Shown here: positions 33,527 to 36,725 of the stretch, in pieces
How positions within the stretch are numbered: position 1 is the stretch's first letter
Layout of the letters: each line of letters opens with the position of its first letter
Origin: Streptomyces mesophilus
GTDB taxonomy: Bacteria; Actinomycetota; Actinomycetes; Streptomycetales; Streptomycetaceae
Length of the DNA: 36,725 nt
Assembly: GCF_011044995.1 (NCBI RefSeq)
Contig: NZ_JAAKZW010000053.1
Coordinates: 1-36,725, forward strand
Direction of reading: 5' to 3'
Made by a program: the position numbers and the translations under genes
Notes under the pieces: model-generated
Database searches by the model: none
The model's input: only the letters and a program-made list of their open reading frames with translations
Told to the model about the DNA's origin: nothing

Positions 33527-33976
33527 ATGAGCGACCAACTGCCTTCCCTGCCGGTCACGTTCCGGCCGACCCGCACCCGTGCGGTGCTGCTCACGACCGG
33601 TATCGCGATGTTCGCCGTGATCACGGCGATCGCGTTCATGCTCGAGACGCTCAACGCCGGTGAGCGCGCGTCCTTCGTCCTCACGGGCGCGCTGCTCTTC
33701 GCCGTACTGGTGCTGCTTTCCCGGCCCAAGGTCGTCGCCGACGAAACGGGCGTCACCGTCGTCAACCTGACGCGGCGGCGCCGCCTCGCCTGGGCGGAGA
33801 TCCTCCAGGTGAACCTGCGGGCGGGCGACCCCTGGGTCTTCCTCAACCTCAGCGACGGCACCAGCCTGCCGGCCCTCGGCATCCAGCCCGGCATCGGCAA
33901 GCAGCAGGCCATCCGTGACGCGGGAGCGCTGCGTGCGCTCGCCGAGGCGCACGGCAGCGGACCCGCGTCCGCCTGA
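33527..33976 (+). CDS. Small PH-domain-like membrane protein
   Basis: A protein of about 149 residues. Two hydrophobic segments (about 22-42 and 50-65) are followed by a cytoplasmic beta-rich domain containing Arg-Arg-Arg-Arg-Leu-Ala-Trp-Ala-Glu-Ile, as in bacterial PH (YdbS/YvbH-like) domains. The function is unknown. The ATG at 33527 is favoured over GTG 33518 because the GGGTG stretch then works as ribosome-binding site. It follows hisG by 16 bases and is probably co-transcribed. Confidence 0.7.
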   Translation: MSDQLPSLPVTFRPTRTRAVLLTTGIAMFAVITAIAFMLETLNAGERASFVLTGALLFAVLVLLSRPKVVADETGVTVVNLTRRRRLAWAEILQVNLRAGDPWVFLNLSDGTSLPALGIQPGIGKQQAIRDAGALRALAEAHGSGPASA

Positions 33977-34193
33977 ACGCTCGAACGGGCCCCCTGCCGG
34001 GCGACAACCGGCGGGGGAGCACTGCCGCACGACCCGTCGTCGTGATTAATCTGTTGGCAGAGGCGTTGTACGCGCCCGTCCCACCGAGGTCGAAGCCCCC
34101 GGGACCCCTGCGAACCAAGGAGTGACCCCCTCCGCCGATGGACGGATCGTCCGGTAGTACCTGCGCCGCCCCCACCCGACCTTGCGGGGCGGC
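33977..34193 (+). promoter_or_regulatory. 217-base leader with start-site hairpin before CNNM pair
   Basis: No gene is seen. TAATCT (34047-34052) is a possible -10 box. GGACG/CGTCC (34140-34144, 34148-34152) is a small hairpin. GCCGCCCC (34165-34172) and GGGGCGGC (34186-34193) form a perfect eight-base stem with a 13-base loop. Its 3' arm contains the only ribosome-binding-like purines and directly abuts the ATG at 34194. Translation could therefore be controlled by opening this hairpin. I do not recognise M-box motifs. Confidence 0.45.
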
Positions 34194-35522
34194 ATGATCA
34201 TCCCTCTGCTTCTGCTCGTCGCAGCCTTCCTCCTCATCCTCGCCAACGGATTCTTCGTGGCCGCCGAGTTCGGTCTGGTCACGGTGGAACGCCCGGACGC
34301 CGAGCGCGCCGCCGCAGCGGGCGACCGCAAGGCCCGCCGGGTCGTCGCCGCCCTGCGGGAGCTGTCCTTCCAGCTCTCGGGCACCCAACTGGGCATCACC
34401 ATCACCTCCCTGGTGGTCGGCATGCTGGCCGAGCCCGCGCTCGGGCATCTGCTCGCCGGTCCGTTCACCGCGATCGGGATACCGCACGGCGCCGTCCCCG
34501 GGATCTCCGTGGCCGTCGGCATGCTGCTCGCCTCCGCCGTGCAGATGGTGATCGGTGAACTCGTGCCCAAGAACTGGGCCGTCTCCCGCCCGTTGCAGGT
34601 GGCCCGCTTCGTCGCCGGACCCCAGGGCGCGTTCGCCCGGCTGTTCCGCCCGGTGATCGCCGGCCTGAACGCCGTCGCCAACCGTCTGGTGCGCGCCTTC
34701 GGCGTCGAGCCCGCCGACGAGCTGGCCTCCGCCCGTACCCCCGACGAGCTGATGTCCCTCGCCCAGCACTCCGCACAGGCCGGGGCGCTCGAGGCCGACA
34801 CCGCCGATCTGTTCGTGCGCACCCTGTCGCTCGGCGAGCTGACCGCCCAGCATGTGATGACCCCGCGCGTGAAGGTCAACGCGCTGCAGTCCTCCGCGAC
34901 CGCCGCCGACGTCGTCAACCTGACGCGGGCGACCGGACTTTCGCGCTTCCCCGTCTACCGGGACAAGATCGACGAGATCATCGGTATGGCGCATCTCAAG
35001 GACGCCCTCGCCGTACGGGTCCAGGAACGCGGTCGCACCCCGGTCGGCCGGATCGCCCGCCAGCCCCTCCTCGTCCCCGAGACCCTGCCCGTACAGCAGC
35101 TGCTCCGGCAGCTGCGCCGCGAGCAGCCGATCGCCGTGGTCGTCGACGAGTACGGCGGCACGGCGGGGGTGGTCACTCTGGAGGACATCGTCGAGGAACT
35201 CGTCGGCGAGGTGCGCGACGAGCACGACAAGGCCGTGTCGCCCGAGCTCGCCGCCGCCCCCGCCGAGGACGGCAGGCCCGCCTGGGACGCCGAGGGCAGC
35301 TGCCGCGTCGACACCCTGCAGCGGATAGGGCTCCAAGTCCCCGAGGGCCCGTACGAGACGGTCGCCGGCCTCGTCGCCGACCTGCTCGGCCGGATCCCCG
35401 CCCCCGGTGACCGGGCCGAACTGCCGGGCTGGCGCCTTTCGGTGCGCCAGGTCGGGCACAACCGCGCCGAACGCGTACGCCTCGTACGGACTGCCGCACG
35501 TCCTTTGGAGGCAGCCCGATGA
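34194..35522 (+). CDS. CNNM/CorC-type membrane protein with CBS pair and CorC_HlyC domain
   Basis: A 442-residue protein of the hemolysin-C/CNNM family. The DUF21 membrane domain spans about 1-185 and begins with a hydrophobic helix and Ala-Asn-Gly-Phe-Phe-Val-Ala-Ala-Glu-Phe. A CBS pair (about 215-345) starts at Val-Met-Thr-Pro-Arg and ends near Tyr-Gly-Gly-Thr-Ala-Gly-Val-Val-Thr-Leu-Glu-Asp. A CorC_HlyC transporter-associated domain covers about 355-440. Relatives move Mg2+ or Co2+ out of the cell or sense them. The ATG at 34194 is chosen over a TTG 12 bases earlier. Its stop overlaps the next ATG. Confidence 0.9.
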   Translation: MIIPLLLLVAAFLLILANGFFVAAEFGLVTVERPDAERAAAAGDRKARRVVAALRELSFQLSGTQLGITITSLVVGMLAEPALGHLLAGPFTAIGIPHGAVPGISVAVGMLLASAVQMVIGELVPKNWAVSRPLQVARFVAGPQGAFARLFRPVIAGLNAVANRLVRAFGVEPADELASARTPDELMSLAQHSAQAGALEADTADLFVRTLSLGELTAQHVMTPRVKVNALQSSATAADVVNLTRATGLSRFPVYRDKIDEIIGMAHLKDALAVRVQERGRTPVGRIARQPLLVPETLPVQQLLRQLRREQPIAVVVDEYGGTAGVVTLEDIVEELVGEVRDEHDKAVSPELAAAPAEDGRPAWDAEGSCRVDTLQRIGLQVPEGPYETVAGLVADLLGRIPAPGDRAELPGWRLSVRQVGHNRAERVRLVRTAARPLEAAR

Positions 35523-36619
35523 GCGCGCTGCAACTCCTGTTCGCCCTGCTCCTCGTGCTCGGCAACGGCTTCTTCGTCGGCGCCGAGTTCGCCCTCGTCT
35601 CCGTACGGCGCAGCCAGATCGAGCCGTACGCCCAGGATTCGGCGCGCGCCCGCCGGGTGCTGTACGGCTTGGAGCATCTGCCGCAGATGATGGCCGCCGC
35701 CCAGTTCGGCATCACCATCTGCTCGCTGACGCTCGGCGCGGTCGCCGAGCCGACGGTGGCGCACCTTCTGGAGCCCGTCTTCCACGCACTGCACGTCCCG
35801 GACGGCCTGATCCACCCGCTCGGCTATGTCATCGCGCTCGCCGTGGTCGTCTTCCTGCATCTGGTCGTCGGCGAGATGCTGCCGAAGAACCTCGCGATGG
35901 CCGCGCCCGAGAAGACCGCGCTGTGGCTCAGCCCCGCCCTGGTCGCCTTCGCCCGGCTGTGCCGCCCGGTCACGGCCGCGTTCGGCGCCTGCGCCCGGGC
36001 CGTGCTCCGGCTCTTCGGGGTCGAGCCGAAGGACGAGGTCGAGGCGGTCTTCACCAGCGTGCAGCTGGGGCGCCTGGTCGAGGACGCCGGTCAGGCGGGC
36101 CTTCTCGACCCCGAGGAGCAGGAAATCCTCGGCGACGCCCTGGAGTTGGGCAGCCGTCCGGTCATGGACGTGCTGCTCGACCCGGCGCATCTGGTCACGG
36201 TCGCGACCGGCGTCACCCCACGCCAGATCGAGGAACTGACCGTCCGTACGGGGTATTCACGCTTCCCGGTCTGCGCGGACGGCGGCGCCTTCATGGGGTA
36301 CCTGCACGTCAAGGACGTGCTCGACATGGAGGACACGGAACGCGCCGTGCCCCAGTCGGTCTGGCGCCCCATGACGACCCTGCGCGCGGAACTGCCCCTG
36401 GACGACGCCCTGACGGTGATGCAGCGGGCCGCCGCCCACCTCGCCAAGGTCGCCGACTCCACGGGCCGGGTCCTCGGCCTCGTCGCCATGGAGGACGTCC
36501 TGGAGCTGTTGGTCGGCGAGGTCCGCGACCCGGCCCACAGGGCGGTCCCGCGCCCGGCTTCCGTGGTGCAGCTGCCGACGGTGCCGGTGGCGGACGAGGA
36601 GAGCGCCATGGCGGGGTGA
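35519..36619 (+). CDS. CNNM-type membrane protein with CBS pair, no CorC_HlyC domain
   Basis: A 366-residue paralogue of the preceding protein. DUF21 membrane domain at about 1-185 (Gly-Asn-Gly-Phe-Phe-Val-Gly-Ala-Glu-Phe) and CBS pair at about 205-330 (Arg-Phe-Pro-Val, later Met-Glu-Asp-Val-Leu-Glu-Leu-Leu-Val-Gly-Glu-Val). It stops soon after the CBS pair, without the C-terminal CorC_HlyC domain found in its neighbour. Such unequal pairs, coupled by ATGA, are common in actinobacteria and suggest a heterodimer in which one C-terminal domain serves both. Confidence 0.9.
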   Translation: MSALQLLFALLLVLGNGFFVGAEFALVSVRRSQIEPYAQDSARARRVLYGLEHLPQMMAAAQFGITICSLTLGAVAEPTVAHLLEPVFHALHVPDGLIHPLGYVIALAVVVFLHLVVGEMLPKNLAMAAPEKTALWLSPALVAFARLCRPVTAAFGACARAVLRLFGVEPKDEVEAVFTSVQLGRLVEDAGQAGLLDPEEQEILGDALELGSRPVMDVLLDPAHLVTVATGVTPRQIEELTVRTGYSRFPVCADGGAFMGYLHVKDVLDMEDTERAVPQSVWRPMTTLRAELPLDDALTVMQRAAAHLAKVADSTGRVLGLVAMEDVLELLVGEVRDPAHRAVPRPASVVQLPTVPVADEESAMAG

Positions 36620-36628
36620 CCGCCCGGA

Positions 36629-36651
36629 CCGCCGGGGCTCACCCCCGGCGG
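36629..36651. terminator. GC hairpin after the CNNM pair
   Basis: CCGCCGGGG (36629-36637) and CCCCGGCGG (36643-36651) are perfect nine-base arms around a five-base loop, beginning 10 bases after the stop codon. This is a likely terminator of the CNNM operon; there is no U-tract. Confidence 0.65.
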
Positions 36652-36725
36652 TTCCCGCGCGACGGGTTCACACCTCCGGTGGTTCCTGCGCGACGGGCTC
36701 ACACCCCCGGCGGTTCCCCCGGCCC
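36637..36725. repeat. 31-bp tandem repeats at window end
   Basis: Three near-identical units begin at 36637, 36666 and 36697, reading G(C/T)TCAC(AC)CCCCCGGCGGTTCC then TGCGCGACGG in the complete copies. The units are 29, 31 and at least 24 bases; the last is cut by the window end. The first overlaps the terminator hairpin. They are non-coding, and the array may continue outside the window. Confidence 0.7.

Noticed and set aside
33977..34193. M-box or other known metal riboswitch before the CNNM genes
   Set aside because: None of the conserved M-box blocks could be recognised; only a start-site hairpin is supported.

Overview
This is a high-GC actinobacterial chromosome segment, almost certainly Streptomyces. 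The evidence is third-position GC bias, many GTG starts, ATGA/GTGA stop-start overlaps, an FMN riboswitch ahead of a ribD-ribE-ribM-ribBA-ribH operon, and hisE-hisG directly downstream. I see no rRNA, tRNA, insertion sequence, prophage or CRISPR array.

Layout. 1-1021: 3' end of an IclR-type regulator overlapping a GNAT acetyltransferase. 1055-4854 (minus): a metallo-beta-lactamase-fold protein, then a translationally coupled trio (LLM flavin oxidoreductase, SDR dehydrogenase, SGNH hydrolase) preceded by tandem and inverted TTTCGAGATGCC repeats. 5146-9779: a lysine catabolism locus with an APC amino acid permease, an Lrp/AsnC regulator, a DavA-like 5-aminovaleramidase and a DavB-like lysine 2-monooxygenase; a CGCAAC motif recurs in front of both the permease and davA. 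9798-14212: a second LLM oxidoreductase, a DUF5995-like protein, an anchored or secreted GH6 glucanase and an NCS2 nucleobase permease.

14596-24211 is the most interesting region: a plus-strand exopolysaccharide cluster. It encodes a secreted Agd3/NodB-like deacetylase, a PelF-family GT4 glycosyltransferase overlapping a polytopic membrane protein, a LegB/GMD-like sugar-nucleotide dehydratase, a sugar-1-phosphate nucleotidyltransferase, a second extended SDR, a spherulin-4/Sph3-like glycosidase and a GH114 (Ega3-like) lipoprotein. This is nearly the parts list of the fungal galactosaminogalactan cluster (uge3, sph3, gtb3, agd3, ega3). It shares only PelF-type chemistry with the bacterial Pel system, and has no PelD or PelE-type gene in view. 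The sugar-nucleotide genes look like a dehydratase/reductase pair rather than a 4-epimerase, so the polymer may contain a 6-deoxy sugar. The cluster ends at a 19-bp perfect inverted repeat.

24251-27634: an MFS transporter divergent from a ROK regulator across a palindromic operator, and an NmrA-like oxidoreductase whose C-terminus is built of 33-bp repeats that also supply the stop codon of the convergent ROK gene. 27831-33976: FMN riboswitch, riboflavin operon, hisE with a leaderless-type promoter, hisG and a small PH-domain-like membrane protein. 34194-36619: two overlapping CNNM/CorC-type membrane proteins, followed by a hairpin and 31-bp tandem repeats running off the window end.
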